A stretch of DNA of 64,000 nucleotides from Betaproteobacteria bacterium (GCA_016716535.1 JADJWD010000005.1:889938-953937), one strand, 5' to 3'. Positions 10,836-22,658 are shown, numbered from the stretch's first letter. Translations and numbers: made by a program. The notes: generated by a model from the letters alone, not told the origin.

Positions 10836-11774
10836 ATGAAGCCATTTGCATTCGTCTTCCCCGGCCAGGGCTCGCAGTCCGTCGGCATGCTCGACGCCTG
10901 GGGCGACCACCCCGCGGTGCGCCGCACGCTCGAGGAGGCCTCGGCCGCGTTGTCCGAAGACATCGGCCGCCTCATCCGCGAAGGCCCGAAGGAAGCGCTC
11001 GAACTCACCACCAACACCCAGCCGGTGATGCTGACCGCGGCCATCGCGTGCCTGGCCGCCTGGCGCGCCGAAGGCGGGCCCGAGCCGGTGGCGGTGGCCG
11101 GGCACTCGCTGGGCGAATACAGCGCGCTCGTCGCGGCCGGCGCGTTGACACTGGCCGATGCGCTGCCGCTGGTGCGCCAGCGCGCGCAGGCGATGCAGGC
11201 GGCGGTGCCGGTCGGCGTGGGTGCGATGGCGGCCATCCTCGGCCTGGACGCCGCGGTCGTGCAGGAGGTCTGCGAAGGTGTCGCGCGCGACACCGGCGGC
11301 GTCGTCTCGCCGGCCAACTTCAACGACCCGAAGCAAACGGTCATCGCCGGCGCCAAGGCGGCGGTCGACGCCGCCTGCGAGAAGCTGAAGGCCGCCGGCG
11401 CCAAGCGCGCGCTGCCGCTGCCGGTGTCGGCGCCTTTCCACTGCGCGCTGATGAAGCCGGCGGCCGAGCGGCTGCGCGAACGGCTGGCCACGGTGCCGAT
11501 CGCGCCGCCGCGCATCGCGGTGGTCAACAACATCGACGTCGCCGAGCAGACCGAGCCGGCGGCGATCCGCGAGGCGCTGTATCGCCAGGCGTTCGGCCCG
11601 GTGCGCTGGGTCGAGGTCGTGCGCGCGCTGGCCGCGCGTGGCGTCGCAAGCGTCTACGAGTGCGGCCCGGGCAAGGTGCTGGCTGGCCTCGTCAAGCGCA
11701 TCGACGGCTCGCTCGCCACCGGCACGGTGCTCGATCCGGCGTCGCTGGCCGAACTGAAAGGGGCGCTGCAATGA
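10836..11774 (+). CDS. fabD: Malonyl-CoA:ACP transacylase
   Basis: A 312-residue protein beginning MKPFAFVFPGQGSQSVGM, the family's N-terminal signature, which fixes the start at 10836. The nucleophile Ser91 is in GHSLGEYSAL and the partner His in PVSAPFHCALM. It loads malonyl groups onto ACP in the cytoplasm. Its stop overlaps the fabG start (ATGA), so the two are probably co-translated. Confidence 0.95.
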   Translation: MKPFAFVFPGQGSQSVGMLDAWGDHPAVRRTLEEASAALSEDIGRLIREGPKEALELTTNTQPVMLTAAIACLAAWRAEGGPEPVAVAGHSLGEYSALVAAGALTLADALPLVRQRAQAMQAAVPVGVGAMAAILGLDAAVVQEVCEGVARDTGGVVSPANFNDPKQTVIAGAKAAVDAACEKLKAAGAKRALPLPVSAPFHCALMKPAAERLRERLATVPIAPPRIAVVNNIDVAEQTEPAAIREALYRQAFGPVRWVEVVRALAARGVASVYECGPGKVLAGLVKRIDGSLATGTVLDPASLAELKGALQ

Positions 11775-12559
11775 GCACCACCGCAAGCAGCGCAAGCAGC
11801 GTGGGCGAAGCGGGTGCGCCGGCCGCCGCCGGCCAGGTCGCGCTCGTCACCGGGGCGTCGCGTGGCATCGGCCGCGCCATCGCGCTGGCGCTGGCGCGCG
11901 CGGGCTTTCGCGTCACCGGCACCGCCACCAGCGAGGCCGGCGCCGCCGGCATCCGCGAGGCGCTGGCGCCGTTCCCTGGCGGCGCGGGCATCGTGCTGAA
12001 CGTCAACGACGCCGCCGCTTGCGAGGCTGCTGTCGAGACGCTCGTCAAGACCGCCGGCGGCCTGCACGTGCTCGTCAACAACGCCGGCATCACGCGCGAC
12101 ACGCTGGCGATGCGCATGAAGGACGACGACTGGGACGCGGTCCTCGACACCAACCTGAAGGCCGTGTTCCGGCTGTGCCGCGCGGCGATGCGGCCGATGA
12201 TGAAGCAGCGCCACGGCCGCATCATCAACATCACCTCGGTCGTCGGGGCCAGCGGCAACGCTGGCCAGGCGAACTACGCGGCCGCGAAGGCCGGGCTCGC
12301 CGGCATGACGCGGGCGCTGGCGCGTGAACTCGGCAGCCGCAACGTCACGGTGAACTGCGTGGCGCCCGGCTTCATCGCCACCGACATGACCGCCGAGCTG
12401 CCCGAGGCGCAGAAGGCGGCGCTCTTGGCGCAGATCCCGCTCGCGCGCCTGGGCCAGGCCGACGAGGTGGCGCACGCGGTGGCGTTCCTCGCCTCGCCGC
12501 TGGCCGGCTACATCACCGGCACCGAGCTGCACGTCAACGGCGGGATGTACATGACCTGA
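11771..12559 (+). CDS. fabG: 3-oxoacyl-ACP reductase (FabG)
   Basis: A 262-residue short-chain dehydrogenase: NADPH-binding TGASRGIGRAIA, the NNAG motif, and the catalytic Ser156-Tyr169-Lys173 (ITSVVG...YAAAK). The end (ITGTELHVNGGMYMT) is typical FabG. An extra N-terminal run of about 20 small residues precedes the conserved core. It reduces 3-ketoacyl-ACP during chain elongation. It overlaps fabD by four bases, and acpP follows after an 83-base gap that holds a candidate promoter. Confidence 0.95.
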   Translation: MSTTASSASSVGEAGAPAAAGQVALVTGASRGIGRAIALALARAGFRVTGTATSEAGAAGIREALAPFPGGAGIVLNVNDAAACEAAVETLVKTAGGLHVLVNNAGITRDTLAMRMKDDDWDAVLDTNLKAVFRLCRAAMRPMMKQRHGRIINITSVVGASGNAGQANYAAAKAGLAGMTRALARELGSRNVTVNCVAPGFIATDMTAELPEAQKAALLAQIPLARLGQADEVAHAVAFLASPLAGYITGTELHVNGGMYMT

Positions 12560-12600
12560 GGCCGCCCCGCCCAGAGGACAGACCCTGTAACCGGCGTCGG

Positions 12601-12640
12601 TAGAATCCGCGCCTGTTTTTCCGCACCACTCCTGGAGGAG
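12601..12640 (+). promoter_or_regulatory. acpP candidate -10 box and strong ribosome binding site
   Basis: TAGAAT at 12601-12606 is a good -10 hexamer without an obvious -35. GGAGGAG at 12634-12640, two bases before the ATG at 12643, is the strongest Shine-Dalgarno seen in the window and fits the very high expression of acyl carrier protein. acpP therefore probably has its own promoter inside the fab cluster. Confidence 0.5.
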
Positions 12641-12642
12641 TC

Positions 12643-12882
12643 ATGAGCGATATCGAAGCGCGAGTCAAGAAGATCATTGCCGAGCAGCTCGGCGTGCCCG
12701 AGTCCGACGTGACCAACGAGAAGGCCTTCGTCGCCGACCTCGGGGCCGACTCGCTGGACACGGTTGAACTCGTGATGGCGCTGGAAGACGAATTCGGCAT
12801 CGAGATCCCCGACGAGGAAGCCGAGAAGATCACCACCGTGCAGCTGGCCATCGACTACGCGGTCAGCCACCAGAAGAGCTGA
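12643..12882 (+). CDS. acpP: Acyl carrier protein
   Basis: A 79-residue acidic protein with the canonical phosphopantetheine site Ser37 in GADSLDTVELVM. It carries growing acyl chains for FabD, FabG, FabF and FabH encoded around it. The modifying enzyme AcpS is encoded at 26005-26424 in this window. Length and sequence are fully typical. Confidence 0.97.
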   Translation: MSDIEARVKKIIAEQLGVPESDVTNEKAFVADLGADSLDTVELVMALEDEFGIEIPDEEAEKITTVQLAIDYAVSHQKS

Positions 12883-12923
12883 GTCCTCACGCCGATGCGA
12901 GTGATCCCGGTCGGAGCCGGCGA

Positions 12924-14168
<1,245 letters not shown>

Positions 14169-14200
14169 AGCGGCCCGAGAGCCAAGGAAGCGTCCGGCCG

Positions 14201-14689
14201 ATGCGGGCCGCGCCGCCGTTGGCCCTGCGATGCGCACCGAGCCGCGCCTGGCGCGCCGCAGCCGTGCTCATCGGCGCCGCAGCCGGCACGGCCTTCGCGG
14301 CATGGCTGGCCGGGCATCTGGAGTTGGCACTTCCTGCGGCGGCCGTGTCGATCGCCTGCGGCGTGGCCGCCGGCTGCGCTGCCGGCCTTGCCGGCGCCGG
14401 GCCGGCGCGGCCGGTGGACGTGGCCTGGGACGGCCAGCGCTGGCAGGCCGATGGCGTGCCCGGTGACCTGCAAGTGATGCTCGACTTGGACCGCTGGCTG
14501 CTGCTGCTGCGCCACCACCCGGTGGCCGGCGGCGGCGCAGGCGTGGGCGGGGGCAATCGCTGGCTCGCCATCTCCTTCCCGCGCGGGGCGGAAGCGCATC
14601 GCGCGCTGCGCGCGGCGCTATATTCCTCGCCGCCCGAAGCCACCTCCAAGCCGCCTCCCGTCCGCGCCCCGGACCGGGCCGCCGACTGA
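14201..14689 (+). CDS. Small membrane-anchored protein of unknown function between fabF and rpoE
   Basis: A 162-residue protein with two hydrophobic segments (about residues 18-38 and 42-66) followed by a soluble part with a VDVAWDGQRWQADG beta-type stretch and a Gly-rich loop. The shape resembles the small YgfX/CptA-like proteins, but similarity is too weak to name it. Its stop is immediately followed by the rpoE ATG, so it is probably translated as part of the sigma-E operon. The start is uncertain: ATG at 14230 lies in another frame, and 14201 is the first in this frame. Confidence 0.6.
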   Translation: MRAAPPLALRCAPSRAWRAAAVLIGAAAGTAFAAWLAGHLELALPAAAVSIACGVAAGCAAGLAGAGPARPVDVAWDGQRWQADGVPGDLQVMLDLDRWLLLLRHHPVAGGGAGVGGGNRWLAISFPRGAEAHRALRAALYSSPPEATSKPPPVRAPDRAAD

Positions 14690-15301
14690 ATGCCCGACGC
14701 GGACGCCGATGCCCTGCTGGTCGAGCGCGCCAAGCGCGGCGACGTGCGCGCCTTCGAGATGCTGGTCGTCAAGTACCAGCGCCGCATCGAAAGGCTGATC
14801 GGCCGCATGGTGCGCGACACCGATCTCGTGCAGGATGTCGCCCAGGAGACCTTCATCCGCGCCTATCGCGCGCTGCCGCAGTTCCGCGGCGAGAGCGCCT
14901 TCTACACGTGGCTGTACCGCATCGCCGTCAACACGGCCAAGAAGACGCTCGTGGACCTGAAGCGCGACATCGTCGTGACCGAGTCGGCGCTGGGTGGCGC
15001 CAGCGACGACGGCGACGAAACTTCGCGCGCCGAGAACGAACTAAGCGATGGCGAGACGCCCGAGGCGATGCTTGCGAGCCGCGAGATCGCCGCGGCCGTG
15101 AACTCTGCCATCGAGGCCTTGTCCGAAGATCTTCGCCAGGCGATCACGCTGCGCGAGATCGAGGGTCTGAGCTACGAAGAGATCGCCGAAGTGATGAATT
15201 GCCCCATCGGTACGGTGCGTTCGCGCATCTTCCGCGCTCGCGAGGCCATCGCGGCGCGACTGCGGCCTTTGCTGGATACGCGCGAAGGCGAGCGCTGGTA
15301 G
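14690..15301 (+). CDS. rpoE: RNA polymerase sigma-E factor (RpoE/AlgU)
   Basis: A 203-residue ECF sigma factor. Region 2 (FEMLVVKYQRRIERLIGRMVRD...DVAQETFIRAYRALPQFRGESAFYTWLYRIAVNTAKK) and region 4 (LREIEGLSYEEIAEVMNCPIGTVRSRIFRAREAI) are both intact and of RpoE type. It directs the envelope-stress response. The next genes encode the anti-sigma factor RseA, RseB and the protease MucD, the complete classical circuit. The ATG follows the previous stop with no gap. Confidence 0.95.
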   Translation: MPDADADALLVERAKRGDVRAFEMLVVKYQRRIERLIGRMVRDTDLVQDVAQETFIRAYRALPQFRGESAFYTWLYRIAVNTAKKTLVDLKRDIVVTESALGGASDDGDETSRAENELSDGETPEAMLASREIAAAVNSAIEALSEDLRQAITLREIEGLSYEEIAEVMNCPIGTVRSRIFRAREAIAARLRPLLDTREGERW

Positions 15302-15356
15302 CGCCGGCCCGCAGCCTTTCGAGCATCCGTCGACTTCCTCAACAAGAAGCCTTGCC

Positions 15357-16049
15357 ATGACCGTCCCTCCGCCGTCGCTGCCCGCGCAGCGTGAACCGCA
15401 CGAACCGGCGCTGTGGCTGTCGGCCGCGGCCGACGGTGAAGCTGACGCGCTGCCGCATGCGCAACGGCTGTGGCGCGACGACGCCGACGCGCGCGAGCGC
15501 TGGCATCTCTATCACCTGATCGGCGACGTGATGCGCTCGGATGAGCTGGCCTCGGCGCCGGCGCGCGACGCCGCGTTCCTGGCCGGGCTGCGCACTCGGC
15601 TCGCCGATGAGCCGGTGCCGCTGGCGCCGAGTGCTGCTGCCTCGCCGCCCGCGGCAGGGCCCGCCGCGGCACGGCATGTCTTGCCGCACCGCCTGGGCTG
15701 GCGCGCGCCGGCGGCGGTGGCTGCCGGCTTCGTCGCGGTGGCCGCGGCGACGCTGGTGCTCGTGCGGCCCGAAGGGTTCGGCGGCGAGGCGCCATCGCCA
15801 TCGCTGGCTTCGCCGCAATTGGCGGGCAACGATGCGTCGGTCATCGACGGCCGCATGCTCCGTGACGCGCGGCTCGACGCCTATCTGGCGGCGCACCAGT
15901 CGTTCGGCGGCGGCTCGCCGGCCGCGTGGCCGGGTGGCGGGCTGATGCGCCGCGTCGAGCTGGGGGCGCCGGTGGCGCCGCCGGTGCTCATGCCCGTCGT
16001 GCCGATGACGGCGGCGCCGGCCTCACATCCCGGCTCCGCGCCACGCTGA
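15357..16049 (+). CDS. rseA: Anti-sigma-E factor RseA
   Basis: A 230-residue protein with an N-terminal RseA-type anti-sigma domain (LWLSAAADGEADALPHAQRLWRDD...WHLYHLIGDVMRSDELA), a single membrane segment near residues 118-138 (APAAVAAGFVAVAAATLVLV) and a periplasmic tail with RLDAYLAAHQSFGG, a conserved feature of this family in beta- and gammaproteobacteria. It holds sigma-E at the membrane until cleaved during envelope stress. The stop (TGA) shares one base with the rseB ATG. Confidence 0.88.
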   Translation: MTVPPPSLPAQREPHEPALWLSAAADGEADALPHAQRLWRDDADARERWHLYHLIGDVMRSDELASAPARDAAFLAGLRTRLADEPVPLAPSAAASPPAAGPAAARHVLPHRLGWRAPAAVAAGFVAVAAATLVLVRPEGFGGEAPSPSLASPQLAGNDASVIDGRMLRDARLDAYLAAHQSFGGGSPAAWPGGGLMRRVELGAPVAPPVLMPVVPMTAAPASHPGSAPR

Positions 16050-17044
16050 TGGGCCGGCTCGGCGCGCGTCCCCGGCTGCTGTGCGCGGCGGCCTTCGCCG
16101 CGTTGTCGGCGCTCGCCGTGCTGCCGTCCACAGCCCGCGCCGACACCGACGCGCGCAGCTGGCTCGCGCGCATGAAGACCGCCGCCAGTGGCATCAACTA
16201 CGAAGGCACGTTGGTGTTCAGCACCGGCGGCGCAGTGTCCAGTTCGCGCGTGTGGCACTACCGCGTCGGCGACAACTCGTTCGAGCGCCTCGAGGCGCAG
16301 GACGGACGGCAGCAGCGCATCTATCGCCACAACGACGACGTGCGCACCGTCTGGCCGCACTCGGGCACCGCGGTCGTCGAGCGGCGCGAGACGCTGGCCG
16401 CCTGGTCGACGACACCGCAGGCCGTCGACCCGCGCGCGGCCGAGAACTACGAGCTGCGCCCGGAGGGCACGGCGCGCGTCGCCGGCCGCGAAGCCGCCGT
16501 GCTGATGCTCAAGCCGCGTGACAAGCTGCGTTTCGCGCAGCGCCTGTGGGCCGACCAGGCGACCGGGCTGATGCTGCGCGCCGACGTGCTGGGGCCGAAC
16601 GGCAACCTCGTCGAGAGCTCGGCCTTCAGCGCCATCGACCTGGACGTGAAGGCGCAGCCCGACCCCGTGTTGCAGGCGATGCGGCAGGAAAGCGGCCTGC
16701 GCATCGTGCGCCCGCAACAGCGCCGCACGACGCTCGAGGAGCAGGACTGGACGCTGGCGCGCGCGGTGCCGGGCTTCGCGCTTGCCGGCTGCATGCAACG
16801 CGGCGCCGAGGCCGGCGGTGGCGATCCGCCGATGCTGCAGGTGGTGTTTACCGATGGCCTCACGCACGTGTCCCTCTTCATCGAGCGCTACAGCGCCGAG
16901 CGCCATCGCTCCGAGATGCAGGCGCAGCTTGGCGCCACGCATACGCTGATGCGCCGCTTCGGCGAACATTGGCTCACGGTGGTCGGCGACGTGCCGCCTG
17001 CCGCGTTGAAGATGTTCGCCGAGGCGCTCGAACGGCGGCGCTGA
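16049..17044 (+). CDS. rseB: Sigma-E regulatory protein RseB (MucB)
   Basis: A 331-residue secreted protein with a signal peptide (LLCAAAFAALSALAVLPSTARA) followed by the MucB/RseB domain: SWLARMKTAASGINYEGTLVF, HYRVGDNSFERLEAQDG, LKPRDKLRFAQRLWAD and a C-terminal FTDGLTHVSLFIE...HWLTVVGDVP. In the periplasm the family protects RseA from cleavage and senses lipoprotein or LPS stress. The ATG at 16049 was chosen because it gives the signal peptide and overlaps the rseA stop by one base. Confidence 0.92.
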   Translation: MGRLGARPRLLCAAAFAALSALAVLPSTARADTDARSWLARMKTAASGINYEGTLVFSTGGAVSSSRVWHYRVGDNSFERLEAQDGRQQRIYRHNDDVRTVWPHSGTAVVERRETLAAWSTTPQAVDPRAAENYELRPEGTARVAGREAAVLMLKPRDKLRFAQRLWADQATGLMLRADVLGPNGNLVESSAFSAIDLDVKAQPDPVLQAMRQESGLRIVRPQQRRTTLEEQDWTLARAVPGFALAGCMQRGAEAGGGDPPMLQVVFTDGLTHVSLFIERYSAERHRSEMQAQLGATHTLMRRFGEHWLTVVGDVPPAALKMFAEALERRR

Positions 17045-17107
17045 AGCCGGCGCCCGGTAGGGCTACTCGAGATAACGGCGTCTTGAGATTGAATTGCGAG
17101 CGCTCAC

Positions 17108-18658
17108 ATGGCCTCTTTCACTGCGGACCTCTCCATGAATGCATCGACCTTGGCTGTTGCCGCTACGACCCGCCCGCGCCCGGCTCTGCGGCGATTGGCT
17201 GCACGCGCGGCGCTGGCGCTCGGCGCCGCTGCTGGCGTCATCGGGCTCGGGCTGGGCGCCGCCGCGCCGTCGTTCGCGCAGGTGCCGGCGAACGTGCCCA
17301 CCGTCACGCTGCCCGACTTCGCCGAGCTGGCCGAGCGCCTGAGCCCGATGGTGGTGAACATCCGCACCACCGAGCGCGCGCGCATCGCGGGCGGCGAGGG
17401 TGACCCCAACGTCGAGGAGTTCTTCCGCCGCTTCGGCATCCCGATCCCCGGGCGTCCGGACCCACGCCGCGGCGGCCCGCGCGGCGGCGACGAAGACGGC
17501 GCGCCGATGCAGCGTGGCGTCGGCTCGGGCTTCGTGATCTCGGCCGACGGCTTCATCATGACCAACGCCCACGTCGTCGACGGTGCCGACGAGGTGATCG
17601 TCACCTTCACCGACAAGCGCGAGCTGAAAGCGCGCGTCGTCGGCACCGACCGCCGCACCGACGTGGCCGTCATCAAGGTCGAGGCCACCGGCCTGCCGGC
17701 CGTGCGCATCGGCGACGTGAGCCGGTTGCGCGTCGGCGAGTGGGTGATGGCGATCGGCTCGCCGTTCGGCTTGGACAACACCGTCACCGCCGGCATCGTC
17801 AGCGCCAAGCAGCGCGACACCGGCGAATACCTGCCCTACATCCAGACTGACGTGGCCATCAACCCCGGCAACTCGGGCGGGCCGCTGCTGAACCTGCGCG
17901 GCGAGGTGGTGGGCATCAACTCGCAGATCTACAGCCGCTCGGGCGGCTTCATGGGCATCAGCTTCGCGATCCCGATCGACGAGGCGATGCGCGTGTCCGA
18001 GCAACTGCGCACCAGCGGGCGCGTCATCCGTGGCCGTATCGGCGTGCAGATCGCGCCGGTGACGAAGGAAGTGGCCGAGTCGATCGGCCTCGGCCAGCCG
18101 CGCGGCGCGCTCGTGCAAAGCGTCGAGAAGGACGGCCCGGCCGAGAAGGCCGGCGTCGAGGCCGGCGACATCATCCTGCGCGTCGACGGCCGCGCCGTCG
18201 ACAAGTCCGGCGACCTGCCGCGCATCATCGGCGGCACGAAGCCGGGCTCGAAGAGCTCGCTGCAGGTCTTCCGCCGCGGCAACACGCGCGATCTGTCGGT
18301 GACCGTGGCCGAGTTCGAGGCCGATCGTCCGGCACGCCGGCCGACCGCGGCCGAGCCGGGCAACGCGCCTTCGCAGACGGCCAAGAGCGTGCTCGGCCTG
18401 ACCGTCTCCGACCTCAACGAGTCGCAAAAGCGCGATCTGCGCGTGCGCGGCGGCGTGCGCGTCGACGCGGTCGAAGGCCCGGCCGCGCGCGCCGGCCTGC
18501 GCGAAGGCGACGTCATCCTCTCGGTCGACAACACCGAGGTCAGCGACGCGCGGCAGTTCGCCGGCATCGTCGCGAAGGTCGAGCGCTCGCGCGCGGTCAG
18601 CGTGCTGGTGCGGCGCGGCGAGTGGGTCAACTACTTGGTGATCCGGCCCAGCCGCTGA
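17108..18658 (+). CDS. mucD: Periplasmic DegP/MucD-type serine protease with two PDZ domains
   Basis: A 516-residue protein if started at 17108 (ATG at 17135 is an alternative that gives a shorter signal region). A signal sequence ends near SFAQ. The trypsin-like domain has the triad His155 (TNAHVVDG), Asp185 (RRTDVAVIK) and Ser256 (NPGNSGGPL); two PDZ domains follow (about residues 300-400 and 425-512). A Gly/Arg/Pro loop (about residues 114-134) lies where Q-linkers vary in the family. It degrades misfolded envelope proteins and is the last gene of the sigma-E operon. Confidence 0.93.
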   Translation: MASFTADLSMNASTLAVAATTRPRPALRRLAARAALALGAAAGVIGLGLGAAAPSFAQVPANVPTVTLPDFAELAERLSPMVVNIRTTERARIAGGEGDPNVEEFFRRFGIPIPGRPDPRRGGPRGGDEDGAPMQRGVGSGFVISADGFIMTNAHVVDGADEVIVTFTDKRELKARVVGTDRRTDVAVIKVEATGLPAVRIGDVSRLRVGEWVMAIGSPFGLDNTVTAGIVSAKQRDTGEYLPYIQTDVAINPGNSGGPLLNLRGEVVGINSQIYSRSGGFMGISFAIPIDEAMRVSEQLRTSGRVIRGRIGVQIAPVTKEVAESIGLGQPRGALVQSVEKDGPAEKAGVEAGDIILRVDGRAVDKSGDLPRIIGGTKPGSKSSLQVFRRGNTRDLSVTVAEFEADRPARRPTAAEPGNAPSQTAKSVLGLTVSDLNESQKRDLRVRGGVRVDAVEGPAARAGLREGDVILSVDNTEVSDARQFAGIVAKVERSRAVSVLVRRGEWVNYLVIRPSR

Positions 18659-18972
18659 GTTGAGCGGATCGGCCGGCCCCGGGGCGTCGAGCGGCGCCCC
18701 GAAAGCCGGCAGGGCTGGCCGGCCGCCCGGCCATGTTGACCGAACCGGCGGGTCTTTCCGCATCGTGGAGCTGGGGATGCGGCCCGGCGCCCCACCCGGC
18801 CACTGAACTGGGGCCCAAAGGTTGACCGTTAGTCAGCGGCCATTCACTTCCCGTCGGCCCCGCACGGCATTGGCCGCGGCCGCATCTAGAATCGCGCCGC
18901 TGGCCGGCTGATTGGCGTTGATCGCGGTCCAAAAAGCGGCTCGGGAAACGCCTCCGGGTAGCCTTGCGAAGC

Positions 18973-18992
18973 TGTTGATAACTTGTGGATGA
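18973..18992 (+). promoter_or_regulatory. Two adjacent DnaA-box-like nonamers
   Basis: TGTTGATAA (18973-18981) and TTGTGGATGA (18983-18992) each differ by one base from the DnaA box form TGTGGATAA / TTGTGGATAA. They are in the same orientation, about one helical turn apart, as often seen in DnaA-bound regions. No dnaA, dnaN or other origin gene lies nearby. Confidence 0.3.
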
Positions 18993-19064
18993 ATTGTTCC
19001 TGTCGGATCCCTGCAACGGCCGGAAAACTAGTGCTGGCGCGGGTTCCGGCGAGGTCCTTTGGAA

Positions 19065-19141
19065 TAGAATGGCAGCCCAACAAGCAGTTGCCAAACGTTC
19101 TGTTGGAAGGCGCGTCACTCTCTTGGACGCGCCTTTTTTTT
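19065..19141 (+). ncRNA. Candidate small RNA of about 65 nt (promoter -10, two hairpins, terminator)
   Basis: TAGAAT at 19065-19070 could start a transcript near 19077. That transcript would fold into a first hairpin with arms CCAACA (19077-19082) and TGTTGG (19101-19106), followed at once by a strong terminator hairpin (19107-19135) and a run of T. Nothing in the interval codes for protein. It could instead be an attenuated leader of lepA, which starts 150 bases on. No known sRNA family was recognised, and the -35 is poor. Confidence 0.4.
19107..19141 (+). terminator. Intrinsic (Rho-independent) terminator upstream of lepA
   Basis: Arms AAGGCGCGTC (19107-19116) and GACGCGCCTT (19126-19135) pair perfectly over ten bases with a nine-base loop and are followed by T to position 19141. 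This is the clearest intrinsic terminator in the window. Confidence 0.85.
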
Positions 19142-19290
19142 AGCCCGGGCTCGAAGCGTTTCTTGCGGCGCATTCACGCGTCGCGACTCCTCTGCATGAA
19201 GCACCGCGCGTTGCCCGCGTGCATTGACATTCGCAGCCGCACGACCGCGTCGAAGACGCTCCGATCTCTGCCGGCAGCGCACCGAGCCCG

Positions 19291-21099
<1,809 letters not shown>

Positions 21100-21153
21100 A
21101 CAACCATCTCGGCGAGACGAGTCGCACGGGACACCGCGCACCGACCCACTTCC

Positions 21154-22125
21154 ATGATGAGTTCCCTCACCGGCGCGTTGTACGCCGTGCTCGTCGTCTA
21201 CCTCGGCGGCTGGTTCCTCGGCGCGTGGACCGGCAACTTCTCGCTGCTGCTGTTCGTGCTGACCACGGTGACGCTCGCCTTCTGGCTGGCCGAGCGCTTC
21301 CACTTCCGCCCCGCGCGGCAGGCGGCGGCGGCCAACCTCGAGCGGCAGGACACGGCGCGCCGTGCGGAGCTGGCGCGGCTGGGCATCGAAAAGGTCGACG
21401 GCGACGTGCAGGAGGCGCGCCAGAAGCTGCTGATGCAGCCGTGGTGGCTCGACTGGACCGCGGGCCTCTTTCCGGTGATCCTCGTCGTCTTCCTGCTGCG
21501 CTCGTTCCTGTTCGAGCCGTTCAAGATCCCGTCGGGCTCGATGGTGCCCACGCTGATGGTGGGCGACCTCATCCTCGTCAACAAGTACCACTACGGCATC
21601 CGGCTGCCGGTGATCAACAAGAAGGTCGTCGACAACAACCCGGTCGAGCGCGGCGACGTGATCGTCTTCCGCTACCCGCCCGAGCCGTGGGTGGACTACA
21701 TCAAGCGCGTCGTCGCGCTGCCCGGCGACGAGGTCGCCTACCTCGACCAGAAGCTGGTCATCAACGGCCAGCCGGTGCCGGTGGTCGCCAAGGGCGAGCA
21801 CTACGACGACGAAAGCCTGAGTTATGCGCCGCAATTCTCCGAGAAGCTCAACAGCCACGAGCACATGATCCGCGTCGACCCGAAGCGCCTGGGCAGCTAC
21901 GGCCCGCTGCCCAAGCGCTTCCCGCACGCCGACAACTGCCGCTACGTGCCCGAAGGCATCATCTGCAAGGTGCCGGCGGGCCACTATTTCGTCATGGGCG
22001 ACAACCGCGACAATTCGATGGATTCACGGTTCTGGGGCTTCGTGCCCGACCAGAACCTCGTCGGCAAGGCGTTCTTCGTCTGGATGAACTTCGGCAACCT
22101 CTCCCGCATCGGCGCGTTCAACTAG
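21154..22125 (+). CDS. lepB: Signal peptidase I
   Basis: A 323-residue inner-membrane protease with hydrophobic segments near residues 8-26, 29-47 and 103-120. The catalytic Ser129 is in IPSGSMVPTL and Lys184 in DYIKRVVALPGDEV; box E (GDNRDNSMDSRFWGFVP) is intact. It removes signal peptides from exported proteins. It lies 54 bases after lepA, the usual partner. Confidence 0.95.
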   Translation: MMSSLTGALYAVLVVYLGGWFLGAWTGNFSLLLFVLTTVTLAFWLAERFHFRPARQAAAANLERQDTARRAELARLGIEKVDGDVQEARQKLLMQPWWLDWTAGLFPVILVVFLLRSFLFEPFKIPSGSMVPTLMVGDLILVNKYHYGIRLPVINKKVVDNNPVERGDVIVFRYPPEPWVDYIKRVVALPGDEVAYLDQKLVINGQPVPVVAKGEHYDDESLSYAPQFSEKLNSHEHMIRVDPKRLGSYGPLPKRFPHADNCRYVPEGIICKVPAGHYFVMGDNRDNSMDSRFWGFVPDQNLVGKAFFVWMNFGNLSRIGAFN

Positions 22126-22167
22126 CCGCCGGGCCCGGGCTGCACACTGGAGGCACGTGCAACCGCC

Positions 22168-22632
22168 ATGAAGCATTCGTCGCTCCGCACCCGCACACCC
22201 GCCCGCGCGCGCTTTGCCGCCGGCCGGGCCCGCGCCTTGTCCGCACGCGGGCCGATGCCCGCACCGATGCCCGCACGCGTGCGCCGCGGCGTCACGATGT
22301 TCGGCCTGCTGTTCTGGGCCATCGTCATCGGCTTCTTCGGCTACCTGCTCGTGCGCACGCTGCCCACTGTCAACGAGTACATGACGATCCAGCGCGCGGT
22401 GACCAAGATCGCCGCCAGCAACCCCTCCACCGTGGCCGAGGCGCGCCAGGCCTTCGACCGCCAGAAGGACATCGAGTACGCGATCAGCTCGATCGGCAGC
22501 AAGGACCTCTCGATCACCAAGGAAAACGACCGCGTCGTCATCGGCTTCTCCTACGACAAGGAAGTGCCGATCGCCGGGCCCGTCTTCCTGCTGATCAAGT
22601 ACGAGGGGCGCTCGCAGGCGCAGCAGCGCTGA
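22168..22632 (+). CDS. DUF4845 family membrane protein
   Basis: A 154-residue protein with an Arg/Ala-rich N-terminal extension of about 42 residues, then GVTMFGLLFWAIVIGFFGYLLVRTLPTVNEY (one membrane segment) and a periplasmic part with DIEYAISSIGSKDLSITKENDRVVIGFSYDKEVPI. This pattern matches the DUF4845 family, regularly found between lepB and rnc in betaproteobacteria. Function unknown. The start may be further in (ATG at 22297, MFGLLF); the Arg-rich extension is doubtful. Confidence 0.75.
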   Translation: MKHSSLRTRTPARARFAAGRARALSARGPMPAPMPARVRRGVTMFGLLFWAIVIGFFGYLLVRTLPTVNEYMTIQRAVTKIAASNPSTVAEARQAFDRQKDIEYAISSIGSKDLSITKENDRVVIGFSYDKEVPIAGPVFLLIKYEGRSQAQQR

Positions 22633-22658
22633 AGCTCCCGACGCCGGCACGCCCGGAC

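Larger units (their letters stand above)
18659..19290. other. 632-base intergenic region between mucD and lepA
   Basis: No convincing protein gene is seen. The left part is GC-rich with a hairpin of GGGGCG/CGCCCC near 18680-18698, possibly the mucD operon end. A TAGAAT hexamer lies at 18887-18892. Two DnaA-box-like sites lie at 18973-18992. A second TAGAAT at 19065-19070 precedes a short two-hairpin unit ending in an intrinsic terminator (19077-19141). About 150 bases then remain before lepA, with no clear signal. Confidence 0.6.
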
